In this document: in pieces, positions 10,184-21,385 of the stretch | Numbering within the stretch: position 1 is the first letter of the stretch | Layout: each line of letters opens with the position of its first letter | Source: Mercenaria mercenaria | Taxonomy: Eukaryota > Mollusca > Bivalvia > Venerida > Veneridae | Assembly: GCF_021730395.1 (NCBI RefSeq) | Contig: NC_069367.1 | Span: forward strand, 10,786,501-10,850,500 | DNA length: 64,000 nucleotides | Direction of reading: 5' to 3' | The notes under the pieces: model-generated | Told to the model about the DNA's origin: nothing | What the model saw: the letters and a program-made list of their open reading frames with translations, nothing else | Databases searched by the model: none | Program-made: the position numbers and the translations under genes

Positions 10184-12672
10184 GTTTTCCATGAGGTATT
10201 CTAATCAGCTGGTTTACTGAAATACCAAATGTATTCTGGAGGGCCAATTCTATACGTCTCAGTACTGTCGGGTCCGGTGTAAGTTGTCTTGTTAGAACGT
10301 AAACACCAGGATCTTCACATCTGTCACTGAAAACCGACCATTTGGTGCATCCCCATGTTATATAAAAACCAGTATAGTCTGTATCAACAACGATAATTTT
10401 GCCAGACCAGTTGTCTCCTAAAAATATAAAATCTGTGTAACCAAAAAAAAAAGATTGCCAGCTGAACAAAAAATTGTCGCGTCCCCATTTTTTTACAAAA
10501 TTGAGAAATTGAGAAAAACGGAACAGTTGGGTGTATACACATTCCAAATTACCTAGTAACTGGTCTATTTTGTGTACTCTTCATATCAAGCTATATATAT
10601 GTTTAAGATATATAAATGTCATAGTATGTGAATAAACGATCACGACTGCAGACTGATGCTTTAAACTTAGACAGATTAGTCTGAAGGCACTGGGTATTGT
10701 AATATCGGAGCGACATTGCACTTTTCAAATCTAACAATACTTGTTTCTGTGGATAGGTTAAATATTGTAGTGAGAATCGATGATGCCTCGTGGTGTAATT
10801 CCTTAGTTAATGAAATATTATAGATAAATTCTTACCTACAGTGTCTATGCCTTCAAAATACCCAGGACCTTTAATGTGCCATACTGACGTAACGGAATTG
10901 CACACGCCATAGTTTCTACAAGGAAAACATACTTAATCATTACGCCAATAAACAAAACAAATTCAAGTCATTTCAAGATAAAGTTTTATCTATACAGTTA
11001 TTTTGGAACAACTTGCATTTACACACATTATCTCTCTTATAGACTGATTAGGTTTTAAATTTTCGGAAAATCTTTGTCAGATAAATTTACCTCATCCGTT
11101 CATGGTTTATAAGGTCGTTTCCCTGTAATTCAAAAACCTTTTCGTAATCTGTGAACTCTTCCGAAACAGCCCAGCTATATGAGGGTTTATGAAACTGGAA
11201 AAACCACTTCCCGACCCACTGAAAAGAAATGTATAAACTACGATCTCGAGTCACATCTATGTAAAGAGCTTGCTGTAAAAAGAGATTTCTCGCATGACAA
11301 ATTATATTTTCTCTAGTAATAATAAAGGGATACTGTGAACTCAAACCTTAATCATGTTGGACACGAGTCTGCCCATCCGTGCAGCCTGATCATGGTCTGC
11401 CCTGTTCGCCATTCAGCCAATATCGTTTTTAGTAAGCAACCCTTTCAACAGTTAATGGTATTGTCCAAATTGAAAAATGGACAAGTTAATTATAGATATT
11501 TAGCAGCGTAAGTACTAACCTCCGTCGACAAAATTTGTGGAGTTAATGGTTGAGTAAATGTGTCAAACTAATTCACAACGAATATTCTGTTTTCTTGAAT
11601 TTTGTGTTCAACATTTGAACTCTCACATTTATATCACAACACAACAGCAGTTTTGACAAAACAAAGAAGAAAAGAAATTTGTTTTTCGATAGACGAATAA
11701 AGTCGCTGTGTGAGGTATATTTTACATAACACAAATCCTTACACGGAAAAAAACAATAGTCAATTGAGTAAACGTCAAAATTTGTGAAATTGTAATACTA
11801 TAAATCCACACATTTTAGAATTAATAAATAAAATAAAAACTGACAAGGTTAAACATCAGGGGTCATATTCGTAAAGCATCTTAAATATAAGTTTTGACTT
11901 AAGTTGAAGATTTTACTTAAGTCTGTGGTGATTTCAGCTTAAGTCTAAGTAAAAAACTTAAGTCCTATTTATAAAACAGCTTAAACTTAAGATACGTAAG
12001 AAAATACTTAAGTCAGAAAACAAAATGGCTTCTTGAGTACGATTAAAATGTTGTTTTTCAGATAAAGCACTTTAAACATAATTGTGCATGTTGTATCTGT
12101 CTGAAATTAATGTTGTTTTCTTTTAATGTTTTCGTCCACAATAAAAGCCAAAAATTACTTATTAAGTTGTTTTATGAATAACAAATATAGTTAAGTAAAT
12201 TAAATTTCTTACCTAAGTAATACTTAAGTAAATAATCAATTTCTTATACTTATACTTAAGATGCTTTATGAATACGGCCCCAGATCAAAATTTAAACTGT
12301 GAAAAAGAGCTCTGTATAATTACGTGTTAAATGTAGTGTGTTAATTGTTATTGTATCAGATCGCAATGTGCTTGCAAAAAAGAAGAAACTGAGATAATAA
12401 TTGTTATATTCATTGTAAAAACTAAAAGACATTTCCTCGTCATCTGATTTGAATTTATAAAAAAAAAATAAGTAAAAAGAGAGCTTGACGTCTTTCAATC
12501 ATACACTTACCCGTAAAACATTGAAGCCTGGCATTGGTGTAGGTGGTATCTTTATTCTTTCTTTTACATTTCCCGAATACATGCTGGACGCAAACGGTGG
12601 CAATTTCTTACCCGGCTGAAGCTGCCCATTAGATAATGCGACAGCAGCAAGAACAATCAAAACTTTTAGCAT
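10184..12672 (-). CDS. Lipocalin (apolipoprotein-D-like) gene A
   Basis: A secreted small-ligand carrier of the lipocalin family; the ligand cannot be told. Exons on the minus strand are 12,672-12,511 (54 codons), 11,218-11,091 (128 nt), 10,915-10,836 (80 nt) and 10,417-10,184 (234 nt). All have AG/GT borders and compatible phases. Exon 1 starts MLKVLIVLAAVALSNGQ, a signal peptide; a CAG just before this ATG could end a 5'UTR intron. Exon 2 holds the GxW motif (VGKWFFQFH), exon 4 the TDY motif (VVDTDYTGF) and LRRIELAL. Residues seen total about 202. Exon 4 ends at GTAAGTAT, so a further exon carrying the C-terminus is expected below 10,184. Unlike genes B and C, the exon-2 cysteine of P-C-S-W is Tyr here. 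No stop or frameshift was seen. Confidence 0.85.
11365..11495 (-). repeat. Fragment of dispersed hairpin repeat, in gene A intron 1
   Basis: The sequence GTCTGCCCATCCGTGCAGCCTGATCATGGTCTGCCCTGTTCGC, followed by GTATTGTCCAAATTGA and AATGGACAAG, matches in inverse orientation the block at 27,650-27,855. That block has AATGGACTGTTCCATCATTC, then GATCAGCCTTCACGG and CTGATCTTGGTCTGC. It is a short non-autonomous repeat lying just upstream of exon 2. Confidence 0.6.
11859..12281. mobile_element. MITE in intron 1 of lipocalin gene A
   Basis: Terminal inverted repeats of about 26 bp: left GGGGTCATATTCGTAAAGCA, then TCTTAA; right reverse-complemented GGGGCCGTATTCATAAAGCA, then TCTTAA. The inside is full of CTTAAGT motifs in both orientations, so the 423-bp element can fold almost completely. 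There is no ORF. The GGGGCCGTATTCATAAA end is a pattern I associate with widespread animal MITEs. Confidence 0.8.
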
Positions 12673-13925
12673 CTTCCTGTCAAAAAACTTTTTGCATAAG
12701 TTTATGCAAATAAAATGCATTACCTAAAACGACTAAATCTTTTTACAGCATTTTAAGGTAACATAATATCTTGTTTTAATTCAGATATTTATTCACTTCA
12801 GCTGCGTTATAACAAGTATTTTTTCCGATGTGTATGTATTACGGTAGTTTTTTTTCTCAAAAACAACAACAAGAATAAAGAACAACATTTTTTCGAATGC
12901 CATGGCAGTTTGTCTTCACTTTGCTTTCTGTTCAAGTAACTTTAAGTTGAGAACCAGTAATTGCATTATATAAGCCTAAATAGACTATTGTTTTCTGTTT
13001 CCCTACCTGGATGTTGGTAAACCAGACCTTTCAGTTTCAGTTATGTTGAACATGTGCCTAATAAATAGGGCGTTGACTAGTGTTTACAGAAAGCTAAACT
13101 TGCGATGGTCTTGGATCGATCACCAAGTTTCACAGCTTAAAATGTGAAAACAACTCCCATTAGCGGTCAGGACTTTGTACAATGGGTCTTAGATAAATAT
13201 TTTATATTTCCAAACATTTTTAAGTCGTGTAAACCGTGAGCAGGCTTATTTTGTCTTACTTAAGGTCAACTACGAAATATTCTGCCTTTTTTGAAGTTAT
13301 TTCGTTTGAAAACATACCTGTTTGATTCTTGAATAATCATACGTAAATATTCTTTGTGTAGCTCTCTACCAAATATGTCAATATCATGTAATTTTTTATA
13401 AAGGAAAAAGGAGGGCTAACACGACCGTAGCTTATTTTCTTTATGTTTTGTCAAAACAATGCATTTAAAATAATCTTCATGGACGCTTTATACATAGACT
13501 TTTCACATTACCTAATTTGTGAAAACGATTGGTCGCTAATGGCAGTGACTAGTGTCGACATGTGTATTTATATCTCTCCGAGCAGTTGAACCAAGGTATT
13601 GCCTAAAGCAATCGAGGCTCTTTTGTTTTAAGAAGATATCATACCTATTATTTCGAGAACAGAACATATTTCTTATTGATATCTTAGTTCCTTAGTTCAA
13701 GGGCACGACATCTAATTTTGAGATCACTATATCTTATCTCGAGAACACGACATCTAATTTTGAGCGCATGACATCTTATCTTGAGCATAGAATATATTAC
13801 ATCGAACGCTAAAGATAATATAACATAAGATTAATAAGTGCATGTCCTAAACATTCTACCGTAAAATTGAAAGATATATATTTCTACCACAATAAAGTTC
13901 ACATCTATAAAGTTTTAACTATAAA
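12673..13925. other. 5' flank of gene A; no other gene seen
   Basis: A TATA-like stretch (CTTATATAATG on the minus strand, about 12,965-12,976) lies some 300 bp upstream of the gene A start, but no promoter can be claimed. At 13,700-13,800 the motif ACGACATCTAATTTTGAG occurs twice, 42 bp apart, with a third weaker copy. The rest is AT-rich and featureless. Confidence 0.4.
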
Positions 13926-14361
13926 CTAGTTGTTCCAAAAAGCAAAACTGTGAGGTACGGTGATCGTAGTTTTTCATCAGCTGCGCCGAAGTTATGGAAT
14001 ACTCTTCCGGCTAGCATTAGGGACGCTAAAAGATTAGATGCTTTCAAAAGATCATTAAAAGCACACTTTTTCTTCAAGGTTTATTGAAACTAACTTTGCA
14101 CTGGAAAACAAGCTGTTACATGACTTTGAAATGGAAATTACTTACTGTTGTTTATTGTTCTTTAAGATATATAGTACAATTTAAATGTAGAGTAAAACCT
14201 GATTCGGGCTAAATACCTTTTACTGTTGATATATTTTTTGTGTTGTATTATGTGTCCATATCATTGTGTGATATGTAGTTTGTAGCGCTTTTGAACGTTT
14301 ATTATATAGATGAAAAGAGCACTATAAAAATCTGGTAAATAATAATAATAATAATAATAAA
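13926..14361 (+). mobile_element. LINE 3' end (reverse-transcriptase ORF C-terminus and tail)
   Basis: An open stretch of 53 codons (13,926-14,087) encodes VRYGDRSFSSAAPKLWNTLP, then SIRDAKRLDAFKRSLKAHFF, ending at a TGA. This is the signature C-terminal tail of non-LTR retrotransposon ORF2 proteins (the jockey/CR1-like kind). It is followed by about 250 bp of 3'UTR ending in GCACTATAAAAATCTGG and an AAT repeat, the usual LINE 3' tail form. Everything upstream of the tail is missing, so this is a heavily 5'-truncated insertion. Confidence 0.8.
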
Positions 14362-14653
14362 GATATCTTGAAAATGCAAAAACTTTTGTAGACATTAAAA
14401 AAGATATGCACCATTGATAAATCAAATCACGAAAACAAAACGGATTAAAACGTTGCTTTCACACTCAGCAATGTTTATGCATGCATTTTGATATTTGATA
14501 TTTCGGACACGCTGCTGCTTTTGTTGTTACAATTTGGTTTAATGTTGTCCATCATGCTCTAGAAACTGCTTATGTGGCCAAAAGTATAATTTTCTCATCA
14601 TTGTTAAAATTCAGTCACAAGTTCAGAGAAAGCGTTTTCTTTTCTTTTTTATT

Positions 14654-14757
14654 TGCGTGCGTGTGTGTGCGTGTGTGTGTGTGTGTGTGTGTGCGTGTGC
14701 GTGTGCGTGTGCGTGAGTGGTGCGTGCGTGGTGCGTGCGTGTGCGTGTGTGTGTGGT
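14654..14757. repeat. GT/GC microsatellite
   Basis: Alternating GTGTGC/GTGCGT over about 100 bp on the plus strand. Alternating purine-pyrimidine DNA of this kind can adopt Z-form. The overlapping 79-codon ORF is only this repeat translated. Confidence 0.95.
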
Positions 14758-17695
14758 GTTTATTCAAGATTATTGCATGGAAATATTATATATGCATAAA
14801 AAAGATATACTAAAATCTTTTTAACAAATAAACAAATAAGGACATAATTGAACTAAAATTAACTGTTTCAAGCAACACTTTAATATACAGGAATCCAACT
14901 AAATCGCTCACTCTAATAAATTGATAAATTCAAAAGTAATCAAGATTTTTTTAAAAAGTGAAAAAAATCCCAGTACCACTCTCAAAGTCCTTTCGAATGA
15001 TGTATAATGTAAATATTATTTTATATCAGGGATATGCTTTGTTAGTGAAAAAGTTGATCAAATAATGACTTGGTATTACATGTGTAGCTAGAATTTCAGC
15101 TAAAGTTCTTCTATTACACTGTGGCCAGAGTCCCAGATGATACATAATCACTGTATATAATTAAAAATCCGAGTATCAAAAGTTTTTTATTATTTTCAAA
15201 CAGTAATTTTCAAACTACAGCAAATATTTTCATTAGAAATGTTAATAAGTTTAAAAGTTTAGTTTTGAAAGAATCGACATACCTTCTATCCTGTAAGCAA
15301 TCGTTTCTTCAAGGCTCCTTATCCGCAATAGATCAGGGCAGTGAATAGCTGATTTATATAGGGACAATATTAAATCAGCCTGAGGGTAAAATAAACGATT
15401 TAAATATAAGATAAAGTTTGTATTCAATTAATAAACCTAAATTCGACTGCTATTTCTAAGCCTTGACAGGAAACAGTTACATCCCCACGACATAACATCA
15501 AACAGTTGACAAAAATAAGTTCGATTGCCTTGCATATGTATACGTTTAATGTCAAAGCTCACAAAGAGCTATTTGTTATTTCCTTGAAAATGTCTTTAGA
15601 TATGATAATTTTCTGTCATAATTGACAGGACCTGGTATAATGTGTGTTTCCATTGCCTCTTTCATCTTATTATAATTAAAGGTAAACATGTTTTAACAAG
15701 ACCTTATGGTGCAGAGGCTGGCCATTGACTTCCACAAAACAGTTTCAGCATGTAATGTCTTACATGCACTAACCAACATATGTAAGGTGAAAACAATATT
15801 TTTTTTTTATAATATCCATAAAAAGGGAGTATGCTGAAAATAACCAGTGGTACAAACTTATTAACCTAAGATATTCATACAAATACCCATAAATACTTGC
15901 AGATTGTAGTAAACCGTTGCAATGCTTTTGAACAAATTTAATGCAGAAAATTTACCACAGTCCAAGATTCACAGAATCACTGTATATACAAATCCAAATC
16001 AGTAAAAGCATTTTCGAAGTTTCCAAATAATAAATTAACAAAGTACAGCAAATATATTTAAAAGAAGAATTATTGTAACTTGTGAAACAATGGTTTGATA
16101 TTATGAGTGTCACTATTTGGCAGCTGTAAGTGCACTATAGAGTCGTAGCAAATCAGTATTGTCTTTGTAATTTATTCTATAACAGTTTACATTTTTTATA
16201 AAACAATCTTGAAATCTTTATGAGAGTGCATGGAAAGCATAGAACTCCACCAGCCAAGATAATAGCATCGTCTGTTCAAGAGGGTTCATAAAATCACGTG
16301 AACTATTACCAATGCAAATCGTTTATTTGACGCAAGTATTGGATGGAGTATATGATCAGAAACGACGACAAGAGACTATACCATTAATGAAATTAAAAAG
16401 TGAAATCTTTACAGCTTGATCAACATGACATAAATGTTGCAGGCTCGGTTCATGGAGGTAATGGAAATGCATGCTACCGCAAATGCCCCCTAGTCTTGGG
16501 TTGAGCAGAATTCTTTATATGTAGCAAAACAATTTAAAGCCATCCGCAGATGTGTTCAAACGGCGGTGCATATTGTACCTTTTCGATACATTAGACTAAG
16601 TGTGAAATTTCATAATGTACGGCGTATGGTCCAAGGTAAAAATAATGGCCAAAACCATAAACTGGAACTTAGAATGTGGATCTCGAAGGTAACGGAGACT
16701 ATATACATGCATTACAGAAACCGCCAAGACAAAATTAAAAAAAATATGCAAAGCAGGTACCATATGCAAGGGTTGATTATACAATATCAAAAACTATGTA
16801 AGCAAGAGTATTAGAACCAACCAACCGGAAATGTTCAAGCTAAAAAGAGATTAAAAACATCAATAACACAACAAATTAGTCGAGTATAAGAAGGAGCATC
16901 ATCATTCGTTCCCTTTATGTAATATAAAATAACGCAATGCCTTAATCGGGAATCGTTACAGTCCATCAGTTTACCCAGAAATATGCGTTTGTATCATTTC
17001 AATGGTAGATTTGGGAATAAAAAAACAATATTGCACATATTTGTACTGATGTGCAAAACGTTGCGATTCGGACAAGTTATGTGAACGCTTAATACGCACA
17101 GGGAAAAGCGTAGTCTTCCAAAAACTCCAACGTCAGACGTTCTGTGCACTTGCCAGAAGATCACATTTTTTCACATTTTTTAATTCGATAGTATATTTCA
17201 ATAGGTATATATCGCATGTTACCGTAGAAGGATCGATCCCGATTTTCGTCATTTTACTTATTACATCAATACAGTGTGGTGATTTCAATAATATTAAATA
17301 ATGACAATGTCGTACATTTTTCTTATTGTACAAACTTCTCTTTAAATCGAAGTTTGTCTCAAATTTGAAAGATGTATGTAGTGCTTTAAATACCCTACTT
17401 CTGAACATCTGTACTGTAATGAAATAATAATGATAACTTTATGCAATGTTTTTTTTAGGTAATAGAAAATGTTTTGGTGCATATAACTTTATATTTTATC
17501 ATTATCTATGTAAATTTGACATTGTGATTTATCACCTCATATATTTAAATGTCATAATCAAATTTAATTTGCATTTTGAACAAACATGATTGAAAGCTGT
17601 CACTTTATGAAAATGTATGTAATTCTGCTAACATTTACGTAAATATACATATCTTGATATCTATTAAAAAAATTTACACGTTTGTTTATAATTAT
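14758..17695. other. No gene recognised
   Basis: Two diverged copies of a block of about 120 bp occur near 15,130-15,230 and 15,960-16,060 (shared AATCACTGTATATA and TACAGCAAATAT). A minus-strand ORF at 17,133-17,408 (91 codons) is the longest unexplained reading frame here. It lacks a recognised domain, a signal peptide and clear splice sites; a short GIDPSTVTCD stretch is not enough to name a family. Confidence 0.4.
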
Positions 17696-17790
17696 GATTT
17701 GAGCCATGCCATGAGAAAACCAACATAGTGGCTTTGTGACCAGCATGGATCCAGACAAGCTGGAGCATCACAGCGTCAGACAATAAAATA
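17696..17790 (+). repeat. Fragment of dispersed hairpin repeat
   Basis: GAGCCATGCCATGAGAAAAC, then CAACATAGTGGCTTTGTGACC and AGCATGGATCC, belong to the same family as the hairpin at 34,777-34,885 (AGCATGGATCCTGACTAGAC). Only one arm is present. Confidence 0.55.
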
Positions 17791-17960
17791 TAATAAATAT
17801 AAACTGAATTAATTTCCAGTTTTAAATAACCCTTTGTTACGTATTAATCTAGGTAAGTGTGAATTCGATTACGTTTTCAATGATGTGAAAGTGCAAACAG
17901 TAATAAATAAATGGTTGGACATCTTTTCCATTACATTTTATTTTACAATCTTCTTACTAG

Positions 17961-18146
17961 GGGATGAAATCATTTGATTTAATAGAAATTGATACAGCTG
18001 TTTCACAGGAAAAGTCTGGACGAAGACTGCAGTTTACAAAAATGTACAGAAGAAAACGATGCAAACTAATGTCTCAAGATGTCAAACGATTTTTAAGGGA
18101 GTTAAGGGAGTTAATGCAATTTTGTTCTAAACTGCCTTCTACCTAA
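17961..18146 (+). other. Possible terminal coding exon, unknown gene
   Basis: An open frame follows TTCTTACTAG, a fair 3' splice site, and runs about 61 codons to a TAA. It encodes a basic, helix-prone peptide with an FTKMYRRKRCKLM stretch and DVKRFLRELRELMQF. I do not recognise it and found no upstream partner exon. It could equally be a chance ORF in repetitive DNA. Confidence 0.2.
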
Positions 18147-19999
18147 ATGCATTATAACTGAAAATATATTCCTTGATTTAAAGTATGTCAATAACATAAA
18201 GATCATTAAAAATCATTACCTAGAGACATGAACAAAAATCATTAATCAACATGTAATGTTTAGGTACAAATGGCACTATATGATTTCTGCGTTACATTTC
18301 CAACGTCAGTCCTGTATTAAAAGGACTTCCCCACATATTTTAGACTAAAAATAATTTCTCTCAAAAATAAAAAGAAAGAGTACAAAAGTCCAACGTTGCT
18401 CATAAAATAATAAAAATAATATTTATGAAATAGTTAGTTCTAAAGAAATAATTAATAATATTAGTGATCTTGTAGTACAGAATTCATATTCATGAATAAA
18501 TATTAGTATTCGTCACCCTGTATTCGTCATATTTATCATATTTGACCCTTAGTGTATTCGTTACAGCCCCAGTCTCAGCCATGTTTCTTTCAAACAATAC
18601 ATAAACGTATTTAAGATGACGTTACTTTATAAAGCAAGTAATTATTAAGAAGCCAGCTCGCCAAATCTTAAATTATGCATAAACGTTTTAAATAGATATT
18701 GAAGTATAAATGTTTCAAAACGGACAAGATTTCCTCATATATGTAGAGCATACGCATGCGTACTACTGTCCCATACTGCATTAATTTCAAGCACTCATAA
18801 ACCTACTACGATTTCACCACGTTAATGATTTATGGCTGTCGTGTCATTTTGTAAATTCAATTAACATTTCTGAATGGCAATAAGTACTTCAAATTAAATC
18901 TTTATATTTCAAATTTGCATTTTGATCATTCTTTAATCTGTTAAAAAAGAACAATCTATCTTGAACACTGTCATGTATTTACAACACTTGTTGTATCTTT
19001 ACCTTATGCTTAATATATGTGAAGTAACGATTGAAACGTCGATCATTTTCGGCATTTAATGAGACAATAAACAACGATTTATATAACTAAAAATATAAAT
19101 GCTGATAAGAAGAAAGCCTTTGATATTGTTTTCAAACAAAAAAATTATTGAAACATGTATTATAAAACTCGCTTATGAATCATAGTTTCCGTTCTATTAA
19201 AGTCAAAGATTTTAGATAAAAAAAAACGGGATTTTATAACGAACACATTATATTTTTTAAAGAAGTAAATCGTAAAATCAATTTAATAACCAAAACAGTG
19301 TTGGAATCAGTGTTTCAGAAACCTTATTACGTAATAACGGTTATAATTATTTAAAAATGTTTACGATTGTGGACTGCAGACGACAGGGCAACGGTGTCAA
19401 CTGCTTGAACTTGACATATGCAATGTGTACCGGCCATCAAGTGTCACTAAAGAAAGAAAAATATCTATTTTTAAATTGAGTGGCATAACGATATTCCATA
19501 CATAACGTACTCTTTCATTATTCCGCTTTTGTACGAGATATGAACATTTTAAGCAGCGAATGTAAATAAATAAAGATCAAATATCTAATTTTAGATTTCG
19601 TGAAAGATAAGCTCTGGCATGATAATATAATCAGACATGTGACCATAAAAATAGTCCAATACATACAATGTGTTGCTCGATTTCCATTTTTTCAAGTAGG
19701 CAATTGTATACAGGACTATTTACTTCATTGAGTAATGGAAAAGACTAAACTAAACAAAAAAGTGCACATGTTATTTTGTTTGTTTTATAGTTGTATTGAA
19801 ATGAGAAAATAAAAAAACGGGGAAATAGTTGTATATATTATATATTGGACATCAAACTAAACTGACATATAAAACTGAAATACCAGTTATGTGTCATTTA
19901 AAATTAGTTCTTCCTAAGTTTTTTTGTAATAAAGTTGTTTAAGGGTTTTCCTTGAGTAATTTGTAAACATGTTAAAATATGATTATATAAACATGCCTA
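18147..19999. other. No gene recognised
   Basis: AT-rich, many short A/T runs, no ORF above background, no tRNA-like or terminal-repeat structure seen. Confidence 0.4.
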
Positions 20000-20003
20000 A
20001 TAA

Positions 20004-20064
20004 CAGGTACATTGTATGTACACTGATGAGCCGATAGGCGAAACTAGTTTGTATTTTTATAATT
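20004..20064 (+). ncRNA. Hammerhead ribozyme motif (type I, minimal stem III)
   Basis: The conserved core is complete: CTGATGA at 20,023-20,029, stem-loop II GCC-GATA-GGC at 20,030-20,039, then GAAA at 20,040-20,043. After GAAA comes CTAGT, which gives a two-pair stem III (AC/GT, two-base loop) and a U at the cleavage position. Stem I then pairs TACA before the core with TGTA after it, extended by a G-U pair. This short-stem-III layout is the one known from hammerheads of Penelope-like elements and other retroelements. It is self-cleaving RNA in family terms. No ORF lies next to it, so it is probably the orphan end of a retroelement. Confidence 0.7.
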
Positions 20065-20639
20065 AAATACTGTTGGAAAGGCATGTGAAGTCATTTTATT
20101 TATTTGATATATATATATATCCCAAAAGTATTGTAATTCAACAATACGGATATGAATACAGGGAAAAAGAAGAAAGTGAATGAGATCCACTAATATTACA
20201 TATGCGGTTTATTTAGATTCTGTCCAATAATTAATAAAAAAAAGAACTCAACCGGTTTCATATATATAGTACAGTATTGTTTATACATCATTGACATATA
20301 TCAGTTCATTATGTTTTACTGCAGTAGAGAAAATTAGGTGCCTTCCAGTAAGGGACTTTGTATTGCATGGCAATACTTCATTCAATGGTTTTAATCAGAT
20401 ATTAATCGCTACACTCGTTGATGCTTTTCTCCTAAATCCTACATAAATGGACAGAGGGAGTTGAATTTTGTCTTGCAGTTTCCTTAGTCGTGCCCTTAAA
20501 AGTTAGGCTCTTGGCGCTCTGACTTCAGACAAATTGTTGAGAAAATTGGTGTAATGATACCTTAGATTAACTGTAGTGTTATGTTTTACTTAATATGATC
20601 TGGTATATGTTTTCACTAATGTAAGATCCTTTCTCAGCG
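20065..20639. other. No gene recognised
   Basis: AT-rich with a TATA run near 20,108-20,120. It could include the remains of the element that brought the hammerhead motif. Confidence 0.35.
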
Positions 20640-21385
20640 GGGAATGATTTTATTTACATTGGGTTGTCTAACTTGTTGAAAATAGGGTTAGTGCGAGGTT
20701 GGCATACCCTAAACGCGTTTAAACCCCTTGATTACTTAAGATAAGTTACTGACCGTTCCAAAGCGGGGCCCCGATTTTCAATTTGTTTTCTGTCTGTCTT
20801 GTATTTTGTGTTGCGTATGTTATCTTGTTTGTTGTTAGTGTTTCTTTCTCCTTACTCCTCCTTTCAGTATGAGTATGTTATTGTACCCACTTTAATTTTG
20901 GCTGCAGAAATCCGTAGGCGGTGCCCGATTGTCGTTTTTTTCTTCTGCTTATGTGTGTGCATTTGTGTGCTTGTGCGTCTTAGTATCTTGGTCGCTGCCC
21001 TACAGTGTTTTTATATCTTACTTGTCTGTTTATCTATGTAAGCTAGTTATGTGTGTATGTGTGTTTGTCTTTTGTACATGAGTGTCTGCGCTGCTGTTTA
21101 CGTTGTAGGGTATCTGTGATTAAGGAACGTAGCATTTTCTTTTGAATATTAATCCTTGTTCCACCTTCTGCTACGCCGACCCCAACTTTTTACCCCCTAC
21201 CCCTTTCTCCCCATTTCCTATATTTTGCATTAAATTGAAATAAGGTTGTTGGATTTTTAAAGCAACCCGTCTGTAGTATTTTTCCGTAGATTCTTTTTGT
21301 TGTCGGCCTACTTTGCAAATCCGTGGCTCTGACGCTCTGTGCTTCAGAGAAATCTACCTTACCTATTATATTTTGGGTCTACAAA
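20640..21385 (+). repeat. GT-rich dispersed repeat
   Basis: Contains ACCCTAAACGCGTTTAAACC, then GGCGGTGCCCGATT, a GT-rich stretch, a CCCCTACCCC tract, and GCAACCCGTCTGTAGTATTT with CTTTTTGTTGTCGGCCTAC. The last 200 bp match 37,380-37,580 (GCAACCCGTCTGAAATATTT, CTTTTTGTTGTGGACCTAC, GAGAAATCTAC). The GGCGGTGCCC plus GT-rich part resembles 42,760-42,850. A multi-copy family of unknown class. Confidence 0.55.

Noticed and set aside
14574-14813. ORF of 79 codons rich in Cys and Val
   Set aside because: It is the GT/GC microsatellite translated.
17133-17408. Minus-strand ORF of 91 codons with a PPR-like GIDPSTVTCD stretch
   Set aside because: A single short match is not a repeat domain; no signal, splice or neighbour support.
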